Origin: Emiliania huxleyi CCMP1516
Lineage: Eukaryota; Haptophyta; Isochrysidales; Noelaerhabdaceae
Assembly: GCF_000372725.1 (NCBI RefSeq)
Contig: NW_005195508.1
Location: 352,732 to 416,731 of the forward strand
Length of the DNA stretch: 64,000 bases
Direction: 5' to 3'
Below, piece by piece: positions 27,605 through 37,195 of the stretch; position 1 is the stretch's first letter, and each line of letters starts with the position of its first letter. The translations under genes were made by a program, and so were the position numbers. Below the pieces are notes generated by a model. The model was not told the DNA's origin, did no database searches, and saw nothing but the letters and a program-made list of their open reading frames with translations.

Positions 27605-27979
27605 GCCTCCTCACCACCTCCTCCACCTGGCAGCTAGAGCTACCCCCTGCTGGCCAAGGCGACGCGCGTGCGGCGCTCCGTTTGTGCACTATGTTCAGTA
27701 TGCGCGCGCATGCGCCTCACATTGCGGTGCACACTGCACTCCTTCTCCTGTCCCGCCCCTCGAAGGTGATCTGCCCTCTCATCTTTCATGACACACACGA
27801 GCCACAGCTCACGCCCCCCAGGCCCAGCCCCCCACACGGCGCCATATACGATATAGAGCTCACACCCCTCTAGCTGCATGCGCTCTGGAGACGAGCTCGT
27901 GCAGCTGCCAGCTCTGGTCACTGTGATCATTTTTTATTTTGCCTAAAATGAAAACACGCAACACACCTTGGTAATACGC
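27605..27979. other. Convergent intergenic stretch
   Basis: 3' ends of the WW-ARM (+) and PAN-cyclophilin (-) genes face each other here. TTTTTTATTTTGCC near 27930 could serve transcript 3' ends. No gene seen. Confidence 0.4.
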
Positions 27980-29259
27980 TCACACCCTTTCAAGTGTGAA
28001 CGGCACCGGCGTGACGAGGTTCGTGATCGGGATTTTGCCCGGAGTTGTCTTTGTCGGGAGGGCGAGGATGCGCTCGAGCGCTGCTATGTCCTCGGTGACG
28101 GCGTCGGCAAAGACCGTGTGCCCTCGCCCCCACTCTGGATGATCGGCGAGCGCGATGAAGAAGGCGGGCCCACTCCCACCGCCAGCCCACGCCGCCATGC
28201 CGCGCCGCACCACCGGGTTGTCCTCGCGCGGCACGCGAGGAGGCTCCGCCGCGCCTCGCGCCGAGAGCCCGCCCTGCACCAGCGCGTACGGCGGGCCCCA
28301 CCGGCCGCCCTCGTACGTGTCTGGCCAGTCGGGGCTGCCCCAGTGCGGAGGGACCGCCTCGGCACGGTAAAAGGTGCACCCGTGGCAGTCGGCATGCTGA
28401 TCGACCAGCGCCTGCAGGCGGGCGGCGGACGGGCGGTCACGACCGGCGCAAGCACTTGCAACGTTGCACAGCCGTTGACGTGTGCCTGGACCCACTCCTT
28501 GGCCTTTGGCGAACCGTCCCGCAGCCGCAGCCGCACGCTCCCCAGCCCGTCCGCGAGCCGGAGCAGCAAGTGCGCCTCCGAGGCAGGGACGGTGCGGCCT
28601 ATACCGCGCAGAGAGCCTCACAGTCTCAGCCGGCGCTGCGCCCTGCAGGCGACGGCGCCGCTCGAGATCTCACTCGGAGTGGCGCCGGCCGGAGGCGGAG
28701 GCAGCCGCGTCCCCGACGTCCACCGGTCGGAGCGGCCTCGGACGAGGTCGACGTCGCTGAACGGGTCGGCGAGGGTCTTGAGCCAGCACTCTCCCGCCTG
28801 CGCCCCGCAAGCCGGTCCGGCGCAGTAGACCCAGACAGAGCAGCGGTCCTCTGCGAGGCAGGCGGTGCAGCAGGCCGCGGCGGAGGAGACCTTGTGATCG
28901 GCGCCCCAGCGGACCACGTCGCCGGACAGCTCGGTTCGCTCCATCACGTGGCAACGATCGTGAGGAGGCGGCAGCGGCGGAGGCGGCGGCGGTGGCGGAG
29001 GTGGAGGAGGTGACGGCAGTGGCGGTGGTGATGGCAATGGCGATTCATCGGCGGCGTCGGAGTCTCTCGACAAGACCTCGCCGATCTCGTCCACATCGCG
29101 GAGCCAGCGGCCAAACCGCTCGGGAGGACGAAGGTCCGGCTCGACCGGCTGCGGGCCCATGACGAGCATGAGGCCACCGCACGCCGCGAGGAGGGTGGCG
29201 AGGATGGACGTGGTCGGGCAGCGGCCGGATCGGGCGCGTCGGGCCGAGGTTGGGAGCAT
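27980..29259 (-). CDS. Membrane-anchored PAN/Apple-like plus cyclophilin-like protein
   Basis: Starts at the ATG at 29259 with a basic N-terminus and one transmembrane anchor (SILATLLAACGGLMLVMG), then a poly-proline stalk. A Cys-rich PAN/Apple-like module follows (CHVMERTEL, ACCTACLAEDRCSVWVYC, AGECWLK). After at least one unresolved junction near 28600 comes LLLRLADGLGSVRLRLRDG. A clear 44-bp intron (28455-28412, GTGCTT...CTGCAG) joins NGCATLQ to ALVDQHADCHGCTFYRAE. The C-terminal part resembles cyclophilin-type isomerases (ALVQGGL, GPAFFIALADHPEWGRGHTV), but the catalytic Arg/Phe set is not conserved enough to claim activity. Probably a luminal or surface protein. Confidence 0.65.
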
Positions 29260-29477
29260 GGGGATCAGTGCACTGAGTTCAGGGTCGCGGGAGTCGCCGC
29301 CAGCGCGCGGATTTTTTCTTTTTATCAGGGTTGTTCCCGAACCTTTGGAGCTGTCTGCTGTGACAGAGAGGTAAAGGACGTGTTTTTTCATACACATCTT
29401 CTAGGCTGGAGGTCCACGCACGCACACGCACGCACCCTTCTTACACATCTTCTAGGTTGGAGGTCCACGCACGCAAC

Positions 29478-29794
29478 AAAACACAGACCTTTACAACAAG
29501 GCCCACCACCGGCGGCCCCACGACGGCGTCCTCGCCGCCTGGGCGGACGCGATGCGCGCCCCGGCCAACGCGCCGGTCGTGCACGGTGACAAGGAGAAAC
29601 CAGAGCTCACCCGGCAGTACAACGAGGGGTACAAGGTCGACCTCGCAGAACCCCACGCTGGGCCGGGAGGATGCGATGAAGTGAATGAAATCAAGCTCTG
29701 GACGCCCCTCCTCAAGACCTCCTCGACGGGCGCTGGCAACGCCTCGAGTGGCGGCACGCCCTCCTCCGTGGGCCACTCCTACGCTTTCGGCTGA
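29478..29794 (+). pseudogene. Fragment of an unrecognised gene
   Basis: One frame reads NKAHHRRPHDGVLAAWADAM... through HGDKEKPELTRQYNEGYKVD and DEVNEIKLWTPLLK, then low-complexity Ser/Gly and a stop. It resembles an internal piece of a larger, perhaps mobile-element, protein, but I cannot name the family. There is no start or partner exon. A duplicated unit (ACACATCTTCTAGG, at 29394 and 29444) lies just upstream. Confidence 0.35.
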
Positions 29795-29803
29795 CGGAGG
29801 TGA

Positions 29804-30223
29804 TCAGCCCGCCGCAGGTTCGGTTCCGATTTGGCCCGAGCGTGACCTCGCTGCCACCACAGCTTGTCTTGACGGCCCTCCAGCCCCAATCCTGCTGATT
29901 GAGCTCAGATGCGTGATAGCTGACCACGGCGTCGCCAGCGACGAGGGCGGCGACGTGGACTTCTCAGTCATGAAGGTGCCGTTGACGAGAAGAAGACCGT
30001 CGTGGAGGGTGTAGAGCGCCTCCTCAAAGCGCGCATTGACGCTCAGGCCCGGTGTCGACAGGTAGTTGTACAACCCCTGGTCCGTGCCACGGAAGTCGGC
30101 GCTGCCCCCGTGAGCCAGGTCAAGATGTGGATCTTGTCTTGAGCGGGCGGTGGCGCCCGCACAGGGGTCGTCAAAGACGGCGCTCGCCAACCGCAGGATG
30201 ACCGACAGCAACTCGACGAGCAT
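29804..30223 (-). CDS. Small secreted protein
   Basis: 139 residues from the ATG at 30223. MLVELLSVILRLASAVFDDP looks like a signal peptide, followed by RQDPHLDLAHGGSADFRGTD, LYNYLSTPGLSVNARFEEA and LLVNGTFMTE. The DPHL...GG.ADFRG pattern followed by a folded beta-rich stretch recalls the start of extracellular domains seen in algal and root-cap-type proteins (recollection, not search). The C-terminal part is Ser/Arg/Gly-rich. Short for an extracellular domain, so possibly truncated. Confidence 0.5.
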   Translation of the reverse strand: MLVELLSVILRLASAVFDDPCAGATARSRQDPHLDLAHGGSADFRGTDQGLYNYLSTPGLSVNARFEEALYTLHDGLLLVNGTFMTEKSTSPPSSLATPWSAITHLSSISRIGAGGPSRQAVVAARSRSGQIGTEPAAG

Positions 30224-30507
30224 CGCCCTGCGCCCTGGCACACCTCGCCGCGATATGGCGATTCTCGACAAGACGGCCGGCCGAGAGAACGACTCAGGCG
30301 AATCGCGTATAGGGATCCTAATCGGGATGAACACATTTGTGGCGGATCTGAGTTTTGACTGATTTTGTGCCCAGAGAGAGAGAAACTCCGAGTTTTCGTT
30401 GAGTGAAACTGCTGCGGTGAGGAACCAGAACGAAAAGGGAAACAGACCCCCCCCCCCCCCCAGCCGCCCACTCGTGCGTACAGCGGGTGCGGGAGAGGAG
30501 CCGCCCC

Positions 30508-32350
30508 TCAGCCGAGCCTCACGCTGTTGACCGCGTCAACCTCGGCATCCGAGAGGTCGAGGCGGCCGAGGTAGGAGGTGTGCCGCCGCTTCCGCTGCTC
30601 CCTCTTTCGCAGCGCCTCGAGCTGAGCGATGCGACGGACCGCCCCGACGTATTCCATCTGCGCCGTGCGAGGCACGGCGGACCCCGCGCCGCACGCTTGC
30701 GCGAGCTCGATGAAGCGCGGCATCGCCTGGGCGATGGCGGAGCGGTACGCGACGGCGCGCTCTTGGTCTTGCTGCTTGCCGCTCTACAGAGTCTTCTGTT
30801 GCGGGCATTGTCCATTTTGAGAAAACAAGATCTGGCACGCCGCCGTTTCTAAGCCTTTTCACACCCCTCACCCACCCCACGCCGTGGTTTCTTAGCTCCT
30901 GCCGGCACCCCAGGTCAGCCGGAGGACTAGGTGTAAAATACAAAATAAGGACTGGCTGGACCTCCTCCGAGAGCGGCGCCCGGTCCACCCCCTGCACGCC
31001 TGTGCCATTGTTGATGTCCGCGTAGTTGAGGACGCTGTAGTCAGCCCCCGCCGCAGAGAGCTGCGACGCGGTCGGCTCCTCGTCCTCCTCGCTGGCCTGC
31101 GCCGCCTCCTCGCCCTCCTCGCCCTCCTCGCCCGCCGCCTCGGCCCGCCGCGCAGCCGCCGCCTTGGCCCGCCGCGCAGCCGTGTCGAGCGTGTGCTCCT
31201 GATACGCTGAGAGGACCGAGAGCGGCGGGAACTCGGCCGCAACCCACGCCGCCATCAGGAGCTTCATCGCCCGCTCCGTGAGCGCGCCGATCAGCGGCGC
31301 CATTTTCTGCTTGCCCTCGTCCGACAGCAGGTCCTTGTAGCCGGCACCGAGAATGGAGGAGAAGTCGAAGGCGTCCTTCTCGTAGAAGGTGATGAGGAAA
31401 CGGCCGAAGAGCCCGTTCTTGTTCTTGTCCTCCATCTTAGCCATGCGCAAGACCGACTCGTGCTGCGTCATGAGCAGCAGCGACATCATAAAGTGCATGC
31501 GCTTGATGTCGGTGACACCGGTGCCCTTGGCGACCTCCTCGCCGGCGTCCCAAAACTTGGTCCAGGCGGAGAGCTCGCCCGGCGACTTCGACCCTTTTCG
31601 ATGTTGGCAACCCACTCCTGGCCCTCAGGGACGGACATAAGGAGGCGCCACAGCTCTGGGAAAGCGACGAGCTTGTTCATGACGCCTAAGAGCCGCAGGC
31701 ACGCAGCAACGGGTGGGTGGCGAAGAGGGAGGAAGGGTGGTGCTCAATGAGAAGCGCACAGGAGGCGGTGCCGGCCGTCATCAAGCCCTTGAGGTCGCCG
31801 TTTGTCTCGCGCGGGTGATAGGCGACCGCCTCCCGGAGCGCGGCGGGCGCCTCCTTTTGCCCGTGCTCAGGCCGCAGAATCTCGGCTACGACGGTCGGGA
31901 CAAGGGCTTGCGGGGCAATCGCCTTGAAGAGCAGAGACTTGGCCGATCCGGTCCTGTGTCATATGCTTACGAGTGACTGCAATGTGTGTGTGTGAGGGAA
32001 TGAGAGTGGAGTGTGACGCACCCTGCAACCATAGACCGATAGCACGACGAGTAGGCAGAGAAAGGGGTGCGCTTCTCGCCATTGGCGGAGGTGGAAACAA
32101 CCATGTTGACGGAGCGCAAGAGCGCCTCGGCCGACGCCTCCAGAACGGTTGCAACCGCCGATATGGGCACGCCTTTGATAGCGCTTGCGATGTGCGCGAG
32201 CTGCATGGCGAGCTCGTCGCCGTCATCAGCCAGCTGCTGCCAAGTCGCCTCCGTCTCCTTGGCGACAGCCTCCGGTGAAAGCTGTTCCGTCAAGCTGATC
32301 ATCAAATCCTTGGCGAACTCACGGACCGCGTCGTAGCAGCCCTGCTCCAC
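30508..32350 (-). CDS. DUF3987-like P-loop protein with frame changes
   Basis: Minus-strand gene. The exon from about 32350 (no ATG seen; exon or start upstream) reads LTEQLSPEAVAKETEATWQQ... to YRSMVAG. Intron 32021-31954 joins it to TGSAKSLLFKAIAPQALVP, giving a Walker-A-like AGTGSAKS in which the usual Gly before Lys is Ala. Then follow LFATHPLL, a one-base shift near 31690 into CLRLLGVMNKLVAFPELWRL, a second at a GAAAAGGG run near 31598, and HFMMSLLLMTQHESVLRMAK with NGLFGRFLITF. That order matches DUF3987 proteins (GKS loop, TQ.., GL..RF). The last exon (about 30791-30508) ends DAVNSVRLG. DUF3987 proteins occur in primase or mobile-element contexts. Two shifts suggest decay or indels. 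Confidence 0.5.
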
Positions 32351-32989
32351 TGTGCTTGCGTGAGGCCCGGCTTCTCTGGAACCTCCGCTCCGCCCGGCAG
32401 CGGGAGCCCTCTAGCTCTATCGATATACTTTAGAGCCCTACCCCTCCCGGTCCCGCGCCGGGTTTTAGGGCCTACCCACCCGCTCAGCGCTAGCCCGCCT
32501 TCCCGGTTCCCGCGCAGCGGTCTCAAAGTGAAGGCGGGTGAGGGGCTGAGCACGATCGCTTTGTACAACATGTTCATGTGTGTGTACGAAGGTGGCAGTG
32601 CAACGTAGTGAATAGGTGTGTGCATGCGCGCCCCACACAAGTACAGAGCCCCAGCAAACGTAAACCGCTGCCCGCGTACGCACAACCGAATGGCAAAACC
32701 GAGACCGCATCCCCCCCTGCCCCAAGAGCGCAAAAGCCACAGCACGGCCCGGCGCCGCTCCTGCGCTCCCCTCCCCACCGCCCAAGCCGTGCGTCTCTCC
32801 GCCCACCGCCGCCTGCACTGCGTGCAATTTTGCGGGGTGCGCCTCATCTCGCCGGCTCGGGAGGGGAGGGCGGCGCGCAGCCGCCTCACTGCGCGTCGAG
32901 CAGCCGGCGCTGCTCTGGCGGGGAGAGGGAGAGCCACCTGCCAAGGCCGCGCCACGCAAGCGTCGGGGACGCTTCTGAGCTGCATCTCG

Positions 32990-33058
32990 GCCGCACCTCG
33001 GCCGCTCCTCGGCCGCACCTCGGCCGCATCTCGACCGCATCTCGGCCGCATCTCGGCT
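32990..33058 (+). repeat. CTCGGCCGCATC-type intronic or terminal array
   Basis: Six or so 12-bp units (CTCGGCCGCACC / CTCGGCCGCATC) end at the stop region of the zinc-finger gene. They match the unit filling the SNF2-type intron at 1725-2055. Confidence 0.7.
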
Positions 33059-34320
33059 AAGCGAGCCACCCCTCCACGCCCGCCCACTCGTCTTCGCCTG
33101 GCAGCGGCCTCGAGCAGCGGACGTGGTACCTGCTCGCGCGCCCAGACGTGAGTCTTCTTCTTCCCGCCTCGCCGCCACGCGGCTAGCGAGGCACCAGCCC
33201 ACAATCGGCTTCCCGCGCTTCTTCTCCGGTCGCCTACACGCGACGCGGGCGCAGAGGTGCCACGGAGTGTCCTGCTGGCAGAGCGGCCCGCAGCGGCGCG
33301 GTCTGTCGCCCGATCCGCAGCTCTCCCGCCTCGATCGGCTCCCCACACACGCGGCAGCAGGAGCGGTCTGTCTTCGCCCTCTCCACGCAGCACACCGCCG
33401 CCTGGTCACGGCTCGAGCGGTGAGGAGGAGGAGCCTCGCTCCCTCCGCCCTCTCTCCCCCACCGCCCCCTCTCATCCGCCTGCCGGTTCGCGCTCGTGCC
33501 CCAGCCCGCGTGCTGCAGCGTGTGGTTGCCGTCCGCGTCGTAGTCCTTCTGTCACCCGCGCACGCGGCGGCACGGCCGCTTGCCGCTGTCGGAGGGCGAC
33601 TACCGGACATGCGACGGACGTGTCATGCACGCGTACGGACAGCTCTCGGCCGCAAACCGCGAGATGACGCCGCCCCCTCCCGCCCGGCCACCGAGGCGGC
33701 GAGCTCCGCGTCAGACTCCGCCTGAGGGCATCCAACCTCGGGTCAGCCTCGGCGCCTCGTCCAGGAACCTCGGCCCGACTCTCGTCCGCCTGCAGCCGCC
33801 GCGCCAGCGCAAGCGAGGCGGCGTCGCCGTCACGCTGCAGGGCGGCAGGCGGAGGCGGCGGCGGCGGCTCGTCGTCGCTGGCGGTGAGGTCGATCGCCTC
33901 GGCGCCGTCGGAAGTCGCTGCGGCGGTGCCGGCGGTGCCTGCGGCGGTGCCGGCGGTGCCTGCGGCGGTGCCGGCGGTGCCTGCGCGTGCGATGTCGGCA
34001 GCCACTCGCTGCGCCAGGTGCAGCCGGAGCGCCTCCACGTGGGCGCTGACCGCAGCAGCCGCTCGTCCTCCCGACGCCCACTTGCTGGAGAGCGTCGGCC
34101 GCTGTGGGCCGTTGCGAGACCCGTCCAGGTTGAGCATGCCAACCGTCAGGCGGTGGAGCGCCTGTGCAGCGGAGAACTCGCCTCGCAAGATGGCAGCGTC
34201 GAGGCACTGCTTGTTGCCGTCGAGGCCGTTTTTCCACTGCACGTGGAGGTGGCCGTGGCCCTTTGCAAACGGCCACGGGTTGGCGCGCGCCTCGGCGAGC
34301 ACGGCTTCGCTCAGCGCCAT
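33057..34320 (-). CDS. PARP-type zinc-finger protein with SUMO-interaction-like motif
   Basis: Starts at the ATG at 34320 (MALSEAVLAEARANPWPFAK...). The N-terminal domain (HLHVQWKNGLDGNKQCLDAA, HRLTVGMLNLDGSRNG) is unrecognised. A Gly/Thr/Ala tandem repeat follows, then AEAIDLTASDDE (SUMO-interaction-like) and a helix ASLALARRLQADE. Frames change downstream, implying introns. One later exon has AKTDRSCCRVCGEPIEAGEL (near 33375-33310) and the last has YHVRCSRPLPGEDEWAGVEG (33133-33060). C-x2-C followed by H-x2-C with this spacing is the PARP-type zinc finger, which reads DNA breaks. A DNA-damage role is inferred. Intron boundaries between 33720 and 33135 are not resolved. Confidence 0.55.
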
Positions 34321-34329
34321 CCCGCGCCG

Positions 34330-35376
34330 TCTCGATCAACTGGACTGGCAGAGCAAGAGGAACGAGCGCGCAAGAGGGAATCAGTTTCCTTTCTTTCCTA
34401 CTCCCTTAATGTAGGTAAACCATAAAAGTAGGTTTGAATTCGTCCACGTAAGGCTTGGTGAGTGGTTGGGGTGGCCTCAGGCATCCCCAAGGGAGCCGCT
34501 GCGGTGCCACATAAGCAGCTTAGTGATTGTCGAGACTTTAAAGTATTCGTGTGATGAAACGCAAACAGGACAGACGCTACTATGGTCACCAGTAAACCAT
34601 AATTCGACTTTGAGGGATCATATCTCAAAAAGCCGGGAGACAGCATAGCCTTATTGTTGCATATTTTGCCACATAAGGTCAAACTTGACCCCACAAGCAT
34701 CAAGAACCCGATGCTCCGGCTCGACTGTGCCGGCACACTGCCTCCTCGCGCCGGCTGCTAGCAGGCCGTCGCGGCCCGTGGTGCACCAGAGAGAGAGGTC
34801 GACACGTTGCCCCCGCCGGCGAGTCCGCGCGGCTCAGGCCGGCCAGAAGGTGTGTGGTGACGGCACCGTGGCAGGAGTGCGGAGAAGAGCTCGCCGAACG
34901 CGAGCAGCAGATGGCCAAAGTGTACCAGCGCGAGAGCCTCGCGAGCGGGCGCAGAAGAAGCTCGCCGTGACACGATGCCGGGCGGTGGTGATGCTCTGGC
35001 GGCTGTGCACAGTGGGCAAAGTCAGGCTGCAGCAGGGCAGCACGATGGTAGTGCCCTGCTGCAGCCTGGCCTGACATGCACAGGGCGAACAGAGACACTA
35101 CTATCGTCCGGCGCTCGTCGTCGAATCTGGGCCAACTTCGACCGCCGCCACAGCTCGCCACGAGCACGCAGCGACAAAATGTTGACTGTATGGAAGTTGA
35201 GGCTGGTCGAGAGGAAGAGGCTGCCGTGCGAGCCGGCAGCAGGCTGGCTCGTCGTGGACTGCGGCGGCGATTCTTATGGGTTTCTCTGTTCATAGTAGCG
35301 TGCACGCTACTATGGTTTACCCACACTAAGCGAGTAGTCTGTGAGAGAGAGTTGTTTTGTTTAAATTCTTTCCTAG
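34330..35376. other. Intergenic interval with a strong hairpin
   Basis: No gene recognised. A short helical frame near 34890-34965 (LAEREQQMAKVYQRESLAS) is isolated. The CTACTATGGTTTACC motif occurs near 35308 and, inverted or altered, near 34415 and 34580, hinting at decayed repeats. Hairpin at 35021-35071. Confidence 0.4.
35021..35071 (+). repeat. Inverted repeat (hairpin)
   Basis: Two arms, CAGGCTGCAGCAGGGCAGCAC and GTGCCCTGCTGCAGCCTG, flank an 8-base centre. It could form a stable stem of about 18 bp. It is not next to a recognisable coding end, so function is unknown. Confidence 0.65.
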
Positions 35377-35795
35377 TCGCCTTGTGGATGTGGGAGTACG
35401 CCGCGGATGTCTGGTCTCTGGGGGTCTGCCTTGTGGCGATGCTCGGCGGCTTCATGCCCTTTGCAGCAGACCAGCGGCGATTCGCGAGTCAGGTGAGGGT
35501 GCTGCGGCGCGTCCAAGAGGAGGGCCGATCGGCGACGAGAGCCATCTTCGGCTGGTTCCCACCTCGGTGGTGCAATCTCTCCGTCGGCGCAATCAGCCTG
35601 ATCGATTCGCTCCTCGCCCTCAACCCTCGCGAACGGCCCCCCTCTGTCGCCACGGTGCTCCAGCACCCGTGGATCAGCAGACACAGCCATGGCGAGGAGT
35701 GCGCAATCGAGCGCGAGGGACCAGCCTCGCCAGACGAAGCCACGACCTCGACACGCGATCCGACTCGCCACGGTCAATTTTGGGTTCTGGTATGA
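35377..35795 (+). pseudogene. Protein kinase C-lobe fragment
   Basis: After an acceptor (TTTCCTAG, 35376) the frame reads WEYAADVWSLGVCLVAMLGG and MPFAADQRRF, which is kinase subdomain IX with the invariant Asp in DVWSLG. Later comes ISLIDSLLALNPRERPPSVA and LQHPWI, the subdomain XI Arg and the usual HPW end. The ATP-binding lobe, HRD and DFG motifs are absent upstream. It ends in a Ser/Thr-rich tail and a stop a few bases before element B copy 2. It is either the last exon of a gene whose other exons are lost or a relict. Confidence 0.7.
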
Positions 35796-35806
35796 CAGGG
35801 GTCAGC

Positions 35807-35960
35807 CCCGCGCGACCTCGGGAACTAGCCGGGGCAGTCGGAGAAGTGGCAACTCCGTGCACTGACGGTCGGCCGTCAGAAAACACGCCTCCGTGGCTCG
35901 GGTTACACCAATCCTCGCTACCCAACGCGGCCAAAGGATATCCACCTCGAGAACCTCGAA
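35807..35960 (+). repeat. Dispersed element B, copy 2
   Basis: Direct repeat of 19652-19812 (CGACCTCGGGAACTAGCCGG ... GGATATCCACCTC) with small indels. It abuts the kinase fragment and lies about 100 bp before the ATG of the small secreted protein, the same distance that copy 1 lies before the methyltransferase gene. Confidence 0.8.
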
Positions 35961-36063
35961 GGAGGGGAAGAAAAAGAAAACGACCGTGCGTGACGAGACT
36001 CATCAGTCCTCGCTCGTCCACTCCGCTCCACAGCAGAGCGCTCCACAGCAGAGCTCGTCCACA

Positions 36064-36354
36064 ATGCTCCGTCTCGTCTTCTCCCTGCTAATTCTCCTCT
36101 GCCTGTCCGCTGACTCAATCGAGGCACGCACCGCCATGCGCAAGCTTCCCGTCCGAGCGACCCGCGCGCCAGCTGGGGCGATGATGGCAGGCGGCGATGA
36201 ACCAAGTGAGCTGCTGCCAGAGCGCTGGACAAAGGGCCGAGTCGTCAAGGAGCCGACCAAGGCCAAAGCAGCTGCGGCTGACGATGCGACTCGGCGCGAT
36301 AAGCTGTACTTGCACGACGACCTCCTGCCCTCGCGCTGGCTCAATCTCCTCTGA
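36064..36354 (+). CDS. Small secreted protein with repeated LLPxRW motif
   Basis: 96 residues. MLRLVFSLLILLCLSADSIE is a clear signal peptide, with a likely cut after SIEA. The mature part contains SELLPERWTKGRV and, near the end, DDLLPSRWLNLL: two LLP-x-RW motifs separated by a Lys/Ala-rich linker with a dibasic ATRR site. This layout resembles a peptide precursor or a short secreted ligand, by inference only. The ORF extends upstream without ATG support, so the ATG at 36064 is the start. Confidence 0.6.
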   Translation: MLRLVFSLLILLCLSADSIEARTAMRKLPVRATRAPAGAMMAGGDEPSELLPERWTKGRVVKEPTKAKAAAADDATRRDKLYLHDDLLPSRWLNLL

Positions 36355-36469
36355 GATGGGCGTTCGGCCGACGTCTCTGCGGTCTAGTGCGCGAAGATGG
36401 TGGCGCGACATTGTGCCTTGATAGCTGCACACTGCAAACGTGCTCGCACACGTCTTTCTCCCCTAGCTA

Positions 36470-36821
36470 AGCTGGGCTCGGAACTCTTTGCCGCCTAGTC
36501 TCTTGGCTTGCGTGCTTGCGAGCTCGACAGGCTGCTGCATGTCCGTGTGCGAGTTGGCTGCCGCCACCTGAGCGCAGAATGATGCCTTCAGCCCTCTGCG
36601 TACTCGTTCCATCCATGAACGCTTGATTCCTTTTCTCCGCGGCCAGACGCACGGCATAAGCACGCTCGCCATACCTGGCATGCCGTTAGTGCTCCGAACC
36701 CCATGCCCGCGGCATATAGCGTCGGCTCCAGCGGACCGAGTAATTGCTTGCCTGCGCGAGCTCCGAGCACGTTGATGAGAAGCAGGCCGAGAGTGAAGAG
36801 ACGTACCGCCGCCGCCGTCAC
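36470..36821 (-). CDS. Possible small secreted protein
   Basis: A hydrophobic signal-like start VRLFTLGLLLINVLGARA (near 36805-36750) is followed by KQLLGPLEPTLYAAGMGFGA. A donor-like CCAG|GTATGG sits at about 36680. Downstream, one frame reads ERAYAVRLAAEKRNQAFMDG... to a stop near 36470. There is no good ATG and the exon join is unproven. No family recognised. Confidence 0.3.
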
Positions 36822-36984
36822 GCGTCAGCCGCCCCTGCGCCAACCGCCCTAGGCCTAGCAACCGCCGAGAGGCGAGAGCCGAGAGTGGCGAGACTCCTAT
36901 ACTGTACCGCTATCCGCCACATCGACGAGGGCGCGCGACTCGACCGCGCCTCTGGCGAGGAGACAAAACGTCAGCGGGAGGTGC

Positions 36985-37135
36985 AGGGGTGTGCTCGTGG
37001 CGTCGCTGCTTGCTGCGGCCCCCACCCCACTGAGAGGTACGATAGAGGCGCGAGCTCGCGTGCGTGTGGGGGGGGAGAGATGAGTCATGAGAGTGCGAGC
37101 GCTGCCTCGCAGATCATGTTTGGTCCGCTGAGAGC
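36985..37135 (+). repeat. Segmental duplicate C, copy 1
   Basis: About 150 bp (GGTGTGCTCGTGG..CGTCGCTGCTTGCTGCG ... GAGGTACGATAGAGGCGCGAGCTCGC ... TTTGGTCCGCTGAGAG) recurs in direct orientation at about 39228-39385. Each copy lies next to an F-box/RCC1-type N-terminal sequence, so the whole block was duplicated. Confidence 0.75.
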
Positions 37136-37195
37136 ACGTTAGTTGTCGATCTCGGGCTCTTTCCCCCCCTCAGTGAACTCTTTTTCTTGCGATAA

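Noticed and set aside
30508-32350. Programmed frameshifting like that of Euplotes as an explanation for the frame changes
   Set aside because: Shift directions are mixed, shifts are not tied to one slippery codon plus stop, and several coincide with homopolymer runs. Decay or indels fit better.
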